From positions 7,699,001-7,763,000 of the forward strand of contig NZ_LT629693.1 of NCBI RefSeq assembly GCF_900099825.1: DNA of 64,000 nucleotides, read 5' to 3'. Of the stretch, positions 27,621-35,510 are shown in pieces. Every line of letters begins with the position of its first letter. Within the stretch, counting starts at the first letter, position 1. The notes under the pieces are model-generated. The model had not been told where the DNA came from and ran no database searches. It was given only the letters and a program-made list of their open reading frames with translations. The stretch is from Bradyrhizobium ottawaense. Lineage in GTDB: Bacteria > Pseudomonadota > Alphaproteobacteria > Rhizobiales > Xanthobacteraceae. Made by a program: the position numbers and the translations under genes.

Positions 27621-27723
27621 CCTGGAGCGTTTTCCAGCGAAGTGGAAACCGGTTCGCGTCAAGAAAACGCGTCAAATCAAAAATCTGGAGCCCCGTTCCA
27701 ATTCCATCGGAACGGGGCTCCAG
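27621..27723. repeat. Dispersed repeat ending in 15-bp perfect hairpin
   Basis: A stretch reading GGAGCGTTTTCCAGCGAAG, CCGGTTCGCGTCAAGAAAAC and similar bases ends in CTGGAGCCCCGTTCC (27685-27699), 9-nt loop, GGAACGGGGCTCCAG (27709-27723). The first part is familiar to me as a repeated intergenic sequence of Bradyrhizobium genomes. No gene is in 27250-27828 apart from these repeats. Confidence 0.6.
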
Positions 27724-27758
27724 TTTGACGGCAGGCTCACGCCATATCCAAAACGGTC

Positions 27759-27788
27759 ATCGCCCGCTTTGGGAATTGAGCGGGCGAT
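27759..27788 (-). terminator. Probable terminator of the reverse-strand secreted-protein genes
   Basis: ATCGCCCGCT (27759-27768) and AGCGGGCGAT (27779-27788) form a 10-bp perfect stem 41 nt after the stop of the gene at 27829. On the reverse strand a short T run (CCGTTTTGG) follows. Confidence 0.5.
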
Positions 27789-27828
27789 CCGGTATTCCAG
27801 AGAGGTTACTGCTTGAAACGATGGCAGG

Positions 27829-28377
27829 CTATTTCGACAGCGTAATATCCGCGCCCCTGAACTGGCTGTCGGCCCGCATCGTGACGATCTGCTTGTTGCC
27901 TGCGGTCCGCAGCGAAATATTGGAATTGAAACCCGCCGTCGCCGCGACAATCTGGAAATTGCCGCCGCCGCCGCGGCCCTGCAGAACGCCGCTCACGTTG
28001 CGGCCGGATTCGCTCCAGTTGCCCGAGACCGCGCCGCCCTCGTCGACGACATTGGCGGCCAGGTTGAACTTGTAGGCGTCGCTGGCGCAGGTGAGGGCCA
28101 TGGTCATCCTGGTGCCCGCGACCTGATAGGACGCCCGGCAACGAATGCGTTCGCGCGAACCGTCATCGAGGGTGACGGTGCCGCCGCCGGACCAATTGCC
28201 GGCGAGACCCGCGAATGGACCCGACTGGGCGTAGCTCGCCGACGCCGACACCATAAAAAAAGCGACGGCTGCGAATGTCAGCCGCCGCGTTTGGGCGATC
28301 AGTCCCGTTGACCGGTTTTTCTTACTGACGGGATGCTTCCCATCGACCGCTGCACGGTACGCCAGATGATGCACCAT
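27829..28377 (-). CDS. Secreted hypothetical protein, uncertain start
   Basis: The mature part, after a hydrophobic stretch ending SASASYAQ, is about 120 residues: GLAGNWSGGGTVTLDDGSRE..., with SGNWSESGRNVSGVLQGRGG and a C-terminal GADITLSK. It looks like a small periplasmic beta-sheet protein. The frame has no clear start close to the signal peptide; ATG 28377 is the first plausible one but overlaps the preceding gene by 56 nt. The two neighbouring genes share the GxW/W-ending small secreted style and form an operon. Confidence 0.65.
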   Translation of the reverse strand: MVHHLAYRAAVDGKHPVSKKNRSTGLIAQTRRLTFAAVAFFMVSASASYAQSGPFAGLAGNWSGGGTVTLDDGSRERIRCRASYQVAGTRMTMALTCASDAYKFNLAANVVDEGGAVSGNWSESGRNVSGVLQGRGGGGNFQIVAATAGFNSNISLRTAGNKQIVTMRADSQFRGADITLSK

Positions 28378-28675
28378 TCCACTTCCCCGATCCGGAATTG
28401 CCACTGAGTTGACCGTTCGCATATGCACCATTGATCGAGACTCGCACAAGTCCCCCACTGCCGACAGTGCCGGAAACCGGGCCGCCCGAGATCTTGCCGT
28501 CGCTGACGTTCACGGTTGAAGTGGTGTGCGCATCGCAACTTCCGCTTTTGGTCACGACAGTCACCTGCCAAAGGCCGTCATAGGGCTGCTGGGCGGAAAC
28601 GGGGGCGGCCGCAACGATAACGGTGGTGGCAGCGATTGAAGCAAAAAACAGGTCGCGAATGCGATTGGGGCGCAT
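28322..28675 (-). CDS. Secreted hypothetical protein
   Basis: The 117-residue protein has a signal peptide (MRPNRIRDLFFASIAATTVI, cut after VSAQ) and a small glycine/serine-rich domain: YDGLWQVTVVTKSGSCDAHT and a C-terminal CSGRWEASRQ. The two cysteines may form a disulfide. It is upstream of, and co-oriented with, the gene at 27829. No function is recognised. Confidence 0.7.
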   Translation of the reverse strand: MRPNRIRDLFFASIAATTVIVAAAPVSAQQPYDGLWQVTVVTKSGSCDAHTTSTVNVSDGKISGGPVSGTVGSGGLVRVSINGAYANGQLSGNSGSGKWNGASSGVPCSGRWEASRQ

Positions 28676-28870
28676 GGATCAATTCCTTGAAATGTGTGTG
28701 ATGGGACGCCTTATCCGGGCACAATGTGTCCAAACTTTGGTGCGTCGCAGCAACGCGGAAAGTTCCTGTGGATTCAAACACATCAAGGTGAATTTGGTTC
28801 CGGCCCTGGAACAGGGAAATTAACCCCGTTCGGCCCGATTCGGGGCCGGAATTCGGCGATTCGGTGCCAT

Positions 28871-29470
28871 TTAGTGCTTGGCGAGGGCCAGGGCCGGCGC
28901 TTTGGTAGCAAATTGCTCGTCCTGGGGCTTGGCTGGCAGGTTTTTATGGGTCTTGGCATAGTCGATGACGTCGCCAAGCAGCTTGTAGCCAAGCGGCGCC
29001 AGCGCCCGTTCCCACAGTTCCCGCGCGGTCTCGCCCTTCTTGACGAAGACCCACTCCTGGGCGGCGATCGCGCCGGCGTCCATGCGGTCGGCGAGGTGAT
29101 AGACGGTGCCGCCGGCGATCGAATCGCCTTCCTTGATGGTCCACTCGACCGCGGCAAGGCCGCGGTGGCGCGGCAGCAGCGAGGGGTGGTAGCCGATGCC
29201 GCCGAGTCTCGCGGCCGCCAGCGCTTCCCGTGTAACGCGGGCATGGCTGTGGGCGGTGACGATCAAATCGGTATCGGGCGCGATTTCGGTGGCGGCCACG
29301 AATTTCGGGTTCGCCTGCACCACGGCCTCGATGCCGGCGGTCTTGGCCGCAGCCGCCAGCCGGTCTTCACCGTCGTGAACGACGACGCGCACGATATCGA
29401 CCCCGTGCTGGCGCAACATGTTGAAGGTCGTCACGCCGAAGTGGCGGGAACCGACGAGCGTGATCCGCAT
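28871..29470 (-). CDS. Formyltransferase-like protein with altered active site
   Basis: The 199-residue protein matches the formyltransferase N-terminal fold used by PurN, Fmt and ArnA: MRITLVGSRHFGVTTFNMLR, HPSLLPRHRG and RMDAGAIAAQEW. The catalytic triad is usually Asn-x-His ... Asp. His and Asp are present (YHPSLLP, DAGAI), but the Asn two residues before the His is Gly (GIGYHPSLLP). It is not full-length Fmt (about 310 residues) and lacks the C-terminal OB domain. It may act on another N-formyl reaction or not be a transferase. Confidence 0.8.
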   Translation of the reverse strand: MRITLVGSRHFGVTTFNMLRQHGVDIVRVVVHDGEDRLAAAAKTAGIEAVVQANPKFVAATEIAPDTDLIVTAHSHARVTREALAAARLGGIGYHPSLLPRHRGLAAVEWTIKEGDSIAGGTVYHLADRMDAGAIAAQEWVFVKKGETARELWERALAPLGYKLLGDVIDYAKTHKNLPAKPQDEQFATKAPALALAKH

Positions 29471-29587
29471 GTGTTCTTTCCGTCGTTAGTCAGGCCGATA
29501 TGCCGATAGCACACCACGGCCGCCTGTCCCGCCGCGGGGCCGGGGGCCGCCGGGTTATCAACAGGACGGGTCAACGGGCAGGTGGGG

Positions 29588-30226
29588 CTAGCTCTTGTTG
29601 ACGCAGCTCGGGTAGGGCGGGGCCTCGCCGGGCACAATCGGACAGAGCCGGATCGGCTGCAGCTGGCGTAGCCGCTCCAGCCACTTGGCCTCGTCGATGA
29701 CGGGCCTGCCCGAGGTGGGCGTGCGTTCGGCCCATTGCAGCGTGTAGTAATCGGCGCTGCCTTTGACGGCGACGACCAGCGCGGTTTCGCTGTGCTTGTC
29801 GGGCGCCGAGACGACGCTGCCGCAGCTTGCCAGCGCGACATAGCCGTCCTGATCGCCGAATTTGACCGGACCCACTCCCTTGGCGACAAATGTGTCAGGG
29901 CAGGCGGACTTGAAGCCGCCGGCGATCGAAGCGGCAAAGGTCTCCGGCGTTACGTTGGCATTGGCGACCAGACCCTTGGCGCCGGTCACCGTGATCATCT
30001 GGGTCCAGCGGTTCGCCGTCTCGCCTTTCAGCACCGCCTCGCGGATATAGCTCGGCCCGTTGATGTTCTCGCCGACCACGACAAAGGCCTGTGGCATCGA
30101 GAAGGTGACGAGCTGGCCGAAGATCGGCGAGATTACCTTGAACGCGGTGGGCGGCGGCCCTTCGGCCGATGCGGCTGAACCGAGCATCGCAGCCAACATC
30201 ACCAGATAAACGCTCATTCTCGTCAT
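29588..30226 (-). CDS. Secreted hypothetical protein
   Basis: The 212-residue protein starts MTRMSVYLVMLAAMLGSAAS (signal peptide cut near ASAEG). The mature part begins PPPTAFKVISPIFGQLVTFS and has cysteines in KSACPDTF, ASCGSV, RLCPIV and PSCVNKS, compatible with two disulfides in the periplasm. I do not recognise the family. The start is chosen at the Met before the hydrophobic segment rather than 22 codons upstream. Confidence 0.7.
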   Translation of the reverse strand: MTRMSVYLVMLAAMLGSAASAEGPPPTAFKVISPIFGQLVTFSMPQAFVVVGENINGPSYIREAVLKGETANRWTQMITVTGAKGLVANANVTPETFAASIAGGFKSACPDTFVAKGVGPVKFGDQDGYVALASCGSVVSAPDKHSETALVVAVKGSADYYTLQWAERTPTSGRPVIDEAKWLERLRQLQPIRLCPIVPGEAPPYPSCVNKS

Positions 30227-30356
30227 CGCCAGTTTCCCAAAATCCCGCGCCGCCCGCCTGGTTCGACCATAGGTCGGCGCTGCCGCGCCCACCAGCGTGC
30301 AAGGCGCCGCCAGCGCAAGGCGCCGCCAGCGTAAGAGGGATCAGATCGGAATGGCG

Positions 30357-30614
30357 TCAGGCCAGAATGCGCAGCTCGGGTCTGGTAAAGACCCGGTTGG
30401 AGTCCCGCGCCGGCGGCGTCTGCTGCGCCTCGAGTCGCTCGAGATGCGCTTTCAGGTCGGCGCTGCACTGCTTCATCTGGTTGCGCAGTTCGCGGCGGCT
30501 AAAGGCGGTGAGGGAGGGATCGCCGAGCTGTCGCCAGGCGGTACGCAGCCATTCCTGCAGGGCTCTGATATCGCGATCACGGATATCGCGGTCGAAGATC
30601 TCGGGCTGGTTCAT
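30357..30614 (-). CDS. Small hypothetical protein
   Basis: The 85-residue, strongly charged helical product MNQPEIFDRDIRDRDIRALQ... includes the repeated DRDIRDRDIR and a possible coiled coil around NQMKQCSADLKAHLERLEAQ. No family recognised, but composition and codon pattern are gene-like. It is upstream of, and co-oriented with, 29588-30226. Confidence 0.6.
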   Translation of the reverse strand: MNQPEIFDRDIRDRDIRALQEWLRTAWRQLGDPSLTAFSRRELRNQMKQCSADLKAHLERLEAQQTPPARDSNRVFTRPELRILA

Positions 30615-30762
30615 GCCGCCAAAATCCCAAAGCGTGGTGCTGCGTCGAGTAGGTCTGATTCCCGCAGCGACGCCTACACCGTTAAATGACGGAGACCGGC
30701 TTCAGTTACGGGAACGCAAGCCCTACATCATCATTCCATACTGAGCCCACGGAGAACCCCGG

Positions 30763-31176
30763 ATGTCCCGCACCTCGACGCTTGCCGGCGTCATCGCCAT
30801 CGCGCTGGCGTTCGCCGGTCCGCTCGCGCCCACCTTCGCGCAGTTGGTTCCACCGGCCGGTTCGGCCGGCGCCGGCAGTTCGGCGATCTCGGGCGTACCG
30901 TTCGGGCCCGCCAATCCAAGCGTGCTTTCCGATCCCAGCGGGATCGGCAATGCCGGCAGAATGGCGCCACTCGGCACCAATGCGCCGGCGCCGCCGACGT
31001 CCTACGGCGCGGTCACTTCGTCGCCGCCATCGGTTTCGCGGTCGCGCGTCGTGACGCCGTCCTATGCGAGCGAGTCGCCGCGGTTCAGCGCCCGAAACAT
31101 CGAGCCCCGAAAGCCCGTCCGTCACCGCGGGCGGGCGCAGACCAGTAGCTTTACGGGGATTTGCCGGGGCTGCTGA
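30763..31176 (+). CDS. Secreted low-complexity hypothetical protein
   Basis: The 137-residue protein begins with a signal peptide (MSRTSTLAGVIAIALAFAGP, cut after TFAQ). The mature part is rich in Pro, Ser, Gly and Ala, with a basic end (KPVRHRGRAQ) and a final CRGC. CCCACGGAGAACCCCGG precedes the start. It is probably an exported disordered protein. Confidence 0.65.
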   Translation: MSRTSTLAGVIAIALAFAGPLAPTFAQLVPPAGSAGAGSSAISGVPFGPANPSVLSDPSGIGNAGRMAPLGTNAPAPPTSYGAVTSSPPSVSRSRVVTPSYASESPRFSARNIEPRKPVRHRGRAQTSSFTGICRGC

Positions 31177-31354
31177 GCGCCGGCGCGGGCTCCGACATGA
31201 CTGCAGCTACCTCGCGCATGTCATGAAGACGCTTCTTTAAGCCTCTGGTGTTTCTATCAAAGCGACCGCTCCGCCGCGCGGTCGAACAGCCGGGTGCGGC
31301 GTCTTCACCTACCCCAGGGCGACCAGCGCTCGGCTGTTCTCTTAAAGTGGGAAG

Positions 31355-31612
31355 TTAGACCTCGCGGTCTTCAAATCCGTATTCGCGGTAGATGTCGCCA
31401 CGGTCCCCGTTCGGAAACAGCCGGCACTTGGCCTGGGCCAGATGCAGGTTGAAGGTTCCAGGCTGGCATTTCGCGGCCAGTATTTTCCGGATGTCGTCCA
31501 TCTGCTGCTGGGATTGCTGGGTCGGCTCGAGCTGTTCGAGGGCGACCAGCGCCGTCGCCAGCGCTTCCGTGACAACCCATTCGTCGTGGCCGGTAATTCC
31601 CTTTTTCGGCAT
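31355..31612 (-). CDS. Small hypothetical protein
   Basis: An 85-residue soluble protein, MPKKGITGHDEWVVTEALAT..., with helical EQLEPTQQSQQQMDDIRKIL and a C-terminal YREYGFEDREV. Start at 31612 is preferred over an upstream codon in less gene-like sequence. No family recognised. Confidence 0.6.
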   Translation of the reverse strand: MPKKGITGHDEWVVTEALATALVALEQLEPTQQSQQQMDDIRKILAAKCQPGTFNLHLAQAKCRLFPNGDRGDIYREYGFEDREV

Positions 31613-31768
31613 GGGGACCCCGCATCGTGTCGGCTCAGCTTCGGAACAACCCCTGACGCGCATTATAGGTCCAAACGGCCATTCGTCACGGCCGGACTGC
31701 GAGGCTTCGTGCCTATTCGAAAGGCGGCCCCGGCGACGCGCAGCGCGAGGTCAACGCCAACGATGCGC

Positions 31769-32020
31769 TCAGAGATCCTTGCGGACCTCGTCGGCGACCC
31801 TGATCGACCTCGACGGGCGTGCTGCATTCGGCGACGTCGGGGTAATGGTCGCGCCGGCACGGTAGACCGCATCCGCAGACTTCATCCCGACCTGGCCATC
31901 GGAGACCTGTTCCGCCGAAACGAACACGAAGATCATCCCGGCCACGCCGATCGCCGCCAGCACCGCGGCGATCGCGGCGGGCAATAGGGAGATGGATGGC
32001 TGATGGTCGTTGGATGTCAC
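31769..32020 (-). CDS. Single-pass membrane hypothetical protein
   Basis: From GTG 32020 (AGGAAG seven nt upstream) the 83-residue product has one transmembrane segment (LLPAAIAAVLAAIGVAGMIF) and an extracytoplasmic tail ending SIRVADEVRKDL. Function unknown. Confidence 0.6.
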   Translation of the reverse strand: MTSNDHQPSISLLPAAIAAVLAAIGVAGMIFVFVSAEQVSDGQVGMKSADAVYRAGATITPTSPNAARPSRSIRVADEVRKDL

Positions 32021-32150
32021 GTTGGCTTCCTGCGGTTCTTCGCTTTTGCGAGATAGGTACGCGCTGCGCTGCACACCAGTTTCAAACCGATCACTCGCGA
32101 TCAAAACGCGATCACCTGATGGTGACGAGCTCGCGCCGCTATTCGATTAA

Positions 32151-32948
32151 CTATCGTCCCGCGATCGGCATCAGCCCGCCCTTCGCGATCACAGGCACGG
32201 CCTCCGGCGACGCGAGGAAGCGGAGCAGGGCGCTCGCGGCCTCGGGTTGCTGCACGGTCTGGGTGAGAACGCCCGCGAAGGAAAACACCGGCTGCACCTC
32301 GGCCGGCAGCGTGCCGACGAAGCTAATTCCGGGGACGTGAATCAATTCGGCCACCTGCTGGAAGCCGATCTCGGCCTCGCCGCGCGCCACCACCGCGGCC
32401 ACCGGCTCGCCCGATGGCGGGCCGCATATCTTTCGGCTCTTGCCGGCGATCTCCTGGGCAATGCCGAGCTGGGCGAACAGCCTGGTCGACAGATAGGTGC
32501 CGCTGCCGCTGTCCGAATAGGCTATCGACTTGGCCGCCAGCAGCGTGCGCTTGAGCGCCTCGACGTTGCCGATGTCGGGCTTGGCGGTGCCGGCCTGCAC
32601 CACCATCCCGATCAGCGAGCGCGCCAGCTCGGTCTTCGAGTAAGCGCGCACCAATCCGCGGCTGCCGAGTTCGTCCGCGGCGCCGCCATCGAGAATCACG
32701 ACGTCGGCAGCCTCGCCGCGCGAAAGCCGGCTCGGAATCGATTCCGGAGAGTCGCCCATCGACGGGCCGCGCGTCGTCACCAGATGGTGGCCGCTGGCGC
32801 GCTCGAACGCAGGCGCGAGTTCGGAATAGACGCCGTGGAAGCCGGCCGAGATCATGACGTGGATGTCGGCGGCGGAGGCGGGGGTTACCGTTAGCAGGGC
32901 GGTCACGCCCAACGCGGTCAGCCATCGGGCGAGCGAAAGCGGCTTCAC
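32151..32948 (-). CDS. Molybdate-type extracellular solute-binding protein
   Basis: The 265-residue protein starts at GTG 32948 with AGGAG upstream, has a signal peptide ending ASAADI, and resembles ModA/SBP_bac_11: DIHVMISAGFHGVYSELAPA, the ligand loop SYSDSGSGTYLS-like (AYSDSGSGTYLS) and the C-terminal RFLASPEAVPVIAKGG. No modBC permease or ATPase is adjacent, so this is an orphan binding protein. Its ligand could be an organic anion. Confidence 0.82.
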   Translation of the reverse strand: MKPLSLARWLTALGVTALLTVTPASAADIHVMISAGFHGVYSELAPAFERASGHHLVTTRGPSMGDSPESIPSRLSRGEAADVVILDGGAADELGSRGLVRAYSKTELARSLIGMVVQAGTAKPDIGNVEALKRTLLAAKSIAYSDSGSGTYLSTRLFAQLGIAQEIAGKSRKICGPPSGEPVAAVVARGEAEIGFQQVAELIHVPGISFVGTLPAEVQPVFSFAGVLTQTVQQPEAASALLRFLASPEAVPVIAKGGLMPIAGR

Positions 32949-33009
32949 AGGATTCTCCTGGCGCGCTGATGGAACGAGCGCATTCCCGGCTTTGGTCCGA
33001 TCGCGCCTG

Positions 33010-34236
33010 CTATGATCGCGCGGTTCTGACGCGCTTCCCGGCCCGGTGGCCTGGCTTCGCGGCCGATTCCGCTTGTCGCGCCTTCGCTCCGCGCTTGTCG
33101 GCGTATTCCTTGCCGTCGATCGGGCCGACATGCGGCGGATCGTGATCGAGGTAGGGCCGTCCGATGCCAAAATCCTTGCCGTGGGTATCGATCCATTTCC
33201 AGAAGGCTTGCGAGGAAGTCAGACGCTGCGCCCGCGTGGCGCCATTGATGCTCACGACGTCAGCCGCAAGCCCGTGGCCATAACCGCCGCGCAGGCTGCC
33301 GCCGTGATAGGACCGGTTGCTGGCAGCCTTGAGGCCCGATGCAATCGATTGGCGATAGTCGTCGCGGAAGGCGCTGGTGATGCCGGGCGACATGCCGATC
33401 TCCTCGGCGACGTGAAGCATGTGAAACAGTTTTAGCTTGAAATCCCGGTCCATGCCGCCGATCACGTAGTCCGCCATCGACATCCCGGCCTTCTCGGCGG
33501 CCTTGGGATCCTTCCACGCAAAATCCTGATCGGCGCGTGTCGTGAAGGTCCGCGTCACCGTTATCGTTCTGCCTTTCCTCTTCAGGGTCACCTGTCGCTG
33601 TTCCTCGACCTTGACTGTGTCTTCCTTGGGCGTGCGCTGATAGAGCGTCCACAGGTAACGGTCGACGCAGACATCGACGGCAAAACATTCATCGAACACT
33701 TCGATCGAGCCGGTGCCCTGACTGGCCGGGGTAACCTGATTGACGTCGCCGGTCTCCAGGCTCGCAACGCGAGGATTCACGGCGTCAGCACTGGCTGCCG
33801 GCTCCGGTGGTGTTTCAGGCCGCAGCATCTCCGGCGGGTCGCCCAACGAGGCCGTCACGATCGGTTCCGGTTCATGCGAAGCCGGCGCAGGCGTCGCCTC
33901 GGGGGGCACAGCCGCCGTCGCCGGAATGCTGGCGAGCGACAGGTCGGAAGGCGGCGGAAAATTTGGCGTGGCGGATGCGAGCTTTGTCGGTCCGTCGGTG
34001 AGTTTGGTGTCGGCAAGTTTGGTTTCGGTGGTCTTGCTGTCAGCGGCCTTGGTATCGGTAAGCTTGTCCGTAAACTTGGCGTCCGCGGCAAGCGATGGCG
34101 CGAGGCGTTCAACGACGGGCGCGGCGCGGGTGTTGTCGATGGCCGCAAAACCGGACGTGCCGATCCACGCAAACACCAAAGCCGGTATCGCGACCTCGCG
34201 GCCCAGCACTGCCATCGCTGCCAACCGCGGGTTCAT
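33010..34236 (-). CDS. M15-family peptidase-like (D-Ala-D-Ala carboxypeptidase fold) cell-wall protein
   Basis: The 408-residue exported protein starts MNPRLAAMAVLGREVAIPAL, with GGAGA upstream. A low-complexity region rich in Thr, Lys and Asp (KLTDTKAADSKTTETKLADT) precedes a Pro/Ala linker. The C-terminal domain (about 270-385) has the zinc-peptidase M15 pattern: SAFRDDYRQS, RSYHGGSLRGGYGHGLAADV and a final HDPPHVGP supplying His/Asp/His ligands. It probably cleaves peptidoglycan peptides in the periplasm. A long N-terminal spacer is unusual. Confidence 0.78.
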   Translation of the reverse strand: MNPRLAAMAVLGREVAIPALVFAWIGTSGFAAIDNTRAAPVVERLAPSLAADAKFTDKLTDTKAADSKTTETKLADTKLTDGPTKLASATPNFPPPSDLSLASIPATAAVPPEATPAPASHEPEPIVTASLGDPPEMLRPETPPEPAASADAVNPRVASLETGDVNQVTPASQGTGSIEVFDECFAVDVCVDRYLWTLYQRTPKEDTVKVEEQRQVTLKRKGRTITVTRTFTTRADQDFAWKDPKAAEKAGMSMADYVIGGMDRDFKLKLFHMLHVAEEIGMSPGITSAFRDDYRQSIASGLKAASNRSYHGGSLRGGYGHGLAADVVSINGATRAQRLTSSQAFWKWIDTHGKDFGIGRPYLDHDPPHVGPIDGKEYADKRGAKARQAESAAKPGHRAGKRVRTARS

Positions 34237-34444
34237 GATCAGATCACCGTCTCCAATCGGGCCGGAGTACGTGGCCGAAGCATCACGCGGGAGAAGGTAA
34301 CGGGTCGCGCCGGTGGTGTGCAACACCTGCGGAAGGTGGACATGGGCTGCCGCGCCGGTGAATCCGCCATTTCCAGAGGTTTTTGAGTGCTGTTCGCTTT
34401 CTGTTCGTGACGCTTGTTGTTCGGACCGCAGGTGTTCAGCGCGT

Positions 34445-34993
34445 CTACAGGCAGATGCTCAGGAGCTTCAATCTGCAGGCTTGTGGCGCTGCTCGGGCTT
34501 TTGGTTTCGCCGCGCCGGGTACTGCCTTCGCGCCGGCAGCCTTCGGCTTCTCGTAGCCGCCGGCGATCACCATCGCCCAGTAGGTGCGTCCGTCAGAGCT
34601 GCTCTTCGCACTGGCGACACCGACCCGCGCCGCATCATGCATCAAGAGATTCTTGCGATGGCCCGAGGAGTTGATCCACTGATCCAGGGTTTTTGGAAAA
34701 CTGTCGTAGCCGTACGCGATATTCTCGGCAGCCCGTCCGGCATTGGCCGGCGCCACGCGCGAACTGAAAGATCCGAGTACGTCATGGTCCATCACGCCTT
34801 TGGAAGCCATGGCATTGGCCTGGTCCTGCGCGATCCGCTTCAGCGTGGCGTCGGGTTTAACGCGTCCTTCCTGATGCTGAACCCGAAAATCGGAAATCAA
34901 CGCCGCCGGGTCGGCGTGAGCTTGCGCTAGCGCGGGATCGGAGAGACAGAACGCCAGCCCCAGCCAAAGCAGGAGCTTCGTCGTGACCTGCAT
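34445..34993 (-). CDS. Secreted CAP-domain (SCP/PR1-like) protein
   Basis: The 182-residue protein has a signal peptide (MQVTTKLLLWLGLAFCLSDP, cut after LAQA) and a CAP domain: LISDFRVQHQEGRVKPDATL, MASKGVMDHDVLGSF, AENIAYGYDSF and WINSSGHRKNLLMHDAARVG. The two domain histidines and the Glu of AENI are present. The C-terminus is Lys/Ala/Pro rich. Bacterial CAP proteins are exported; their biochemical role is unsettled. Confidence 0.88.
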   Translation of the reverse strand: MQVTTKLLLWLGLAFCLSDPALAQAHADPAALISDFRVQHQEGRVKPDATLKRIAQDQANAMASKGVMDHDVLGSFSSRVAPANAGRAAENIAYGYDSFPKTLDQWINSSGHRKNLLMHDAARVGVASAKSSSDGRTYWAMVIAGGYEKPKAAGAKAVPGAAKPKARAAPQACRLKLLSICL

Positions 34994-35306
34994 TGGCCTT
35001 CGCAAATTGCTTCTGGTCTTTATCACGGTGAATTTGTTCGATGCGATTGAAGAATTGAAGTCAACGACCGAAGGCGATGACGGTTAGCGTGAATGCGGCG
35101 ACAAGCTAATTGCAACTGGAGCTTGGGTCACTGAGACCGGAACAAGCGTATTGCCCCTGATTGGAGCATAGCAACTCAGTTTCGCCGCCTCAATGCGTTA
35201 CGTTTGCCGGATTCCGGATTAATGGCCATTCGTTCCTGTAGGTGCACCCCGTTTGCCGTTAGTTGGGTGCACAGCGGGTGCACGAACCCCGGGCGCAGAC
35301 GGGAAC
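34994..35306. other. Intergenic region leading to integrase remnant
   Basis: About 310 bases with no ORF of interest. The right end holds three copies of GTGCACCC, one inverted (35242-35249, 35265-35272, 35276-35283), just before the integrase remnant start. Confidence 0.5.
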
Positions 35307-35510
35307 ATGCTGGTCAAAATTACGAAACGCCGGATCGACGCTCTGACTCCCGGCGACCTAATTGTCGATGAAGAGGTGAGGGGATGCGTGGTCAGGAAGC
35401 TGCCCAGCGGGGTGGTGACTTACGGCTTTCGGTCTCGCGACAAAAGGCAAATCAGCGACACTGGCTCGGTCTTGGACTGCACGGCTCGATTGGACGTCGA
35501 TTTCACCGGC
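35307..35510 (+). pseudogene. Tyrosine-integrase N-terminal remnant (Arm-binding domain)
   Basis: From ATG 35307 the product MLVKITKRRIDALTPGDLIV then DEEVRGCVVRKLPSGVVTYG matches the DUF4102-type N-terminal domain of phage/island integrases. After FRSRDKRQ the homology (WLGLGLHGSIG) continues in another frame, so there is a frameshift near 35450. The sequence then runs into the end of a reverse-strand kinase gene; the catalytic domain is lost. Confidence 0.7.

Noticed and set aside
35160..35175. GGAGCATAGC as a further copy of the TTTTGCATAG element
   Set aside because: Only GCATAG matches; the T tract and YSG start are missing and no gene start follows at the usual distance.
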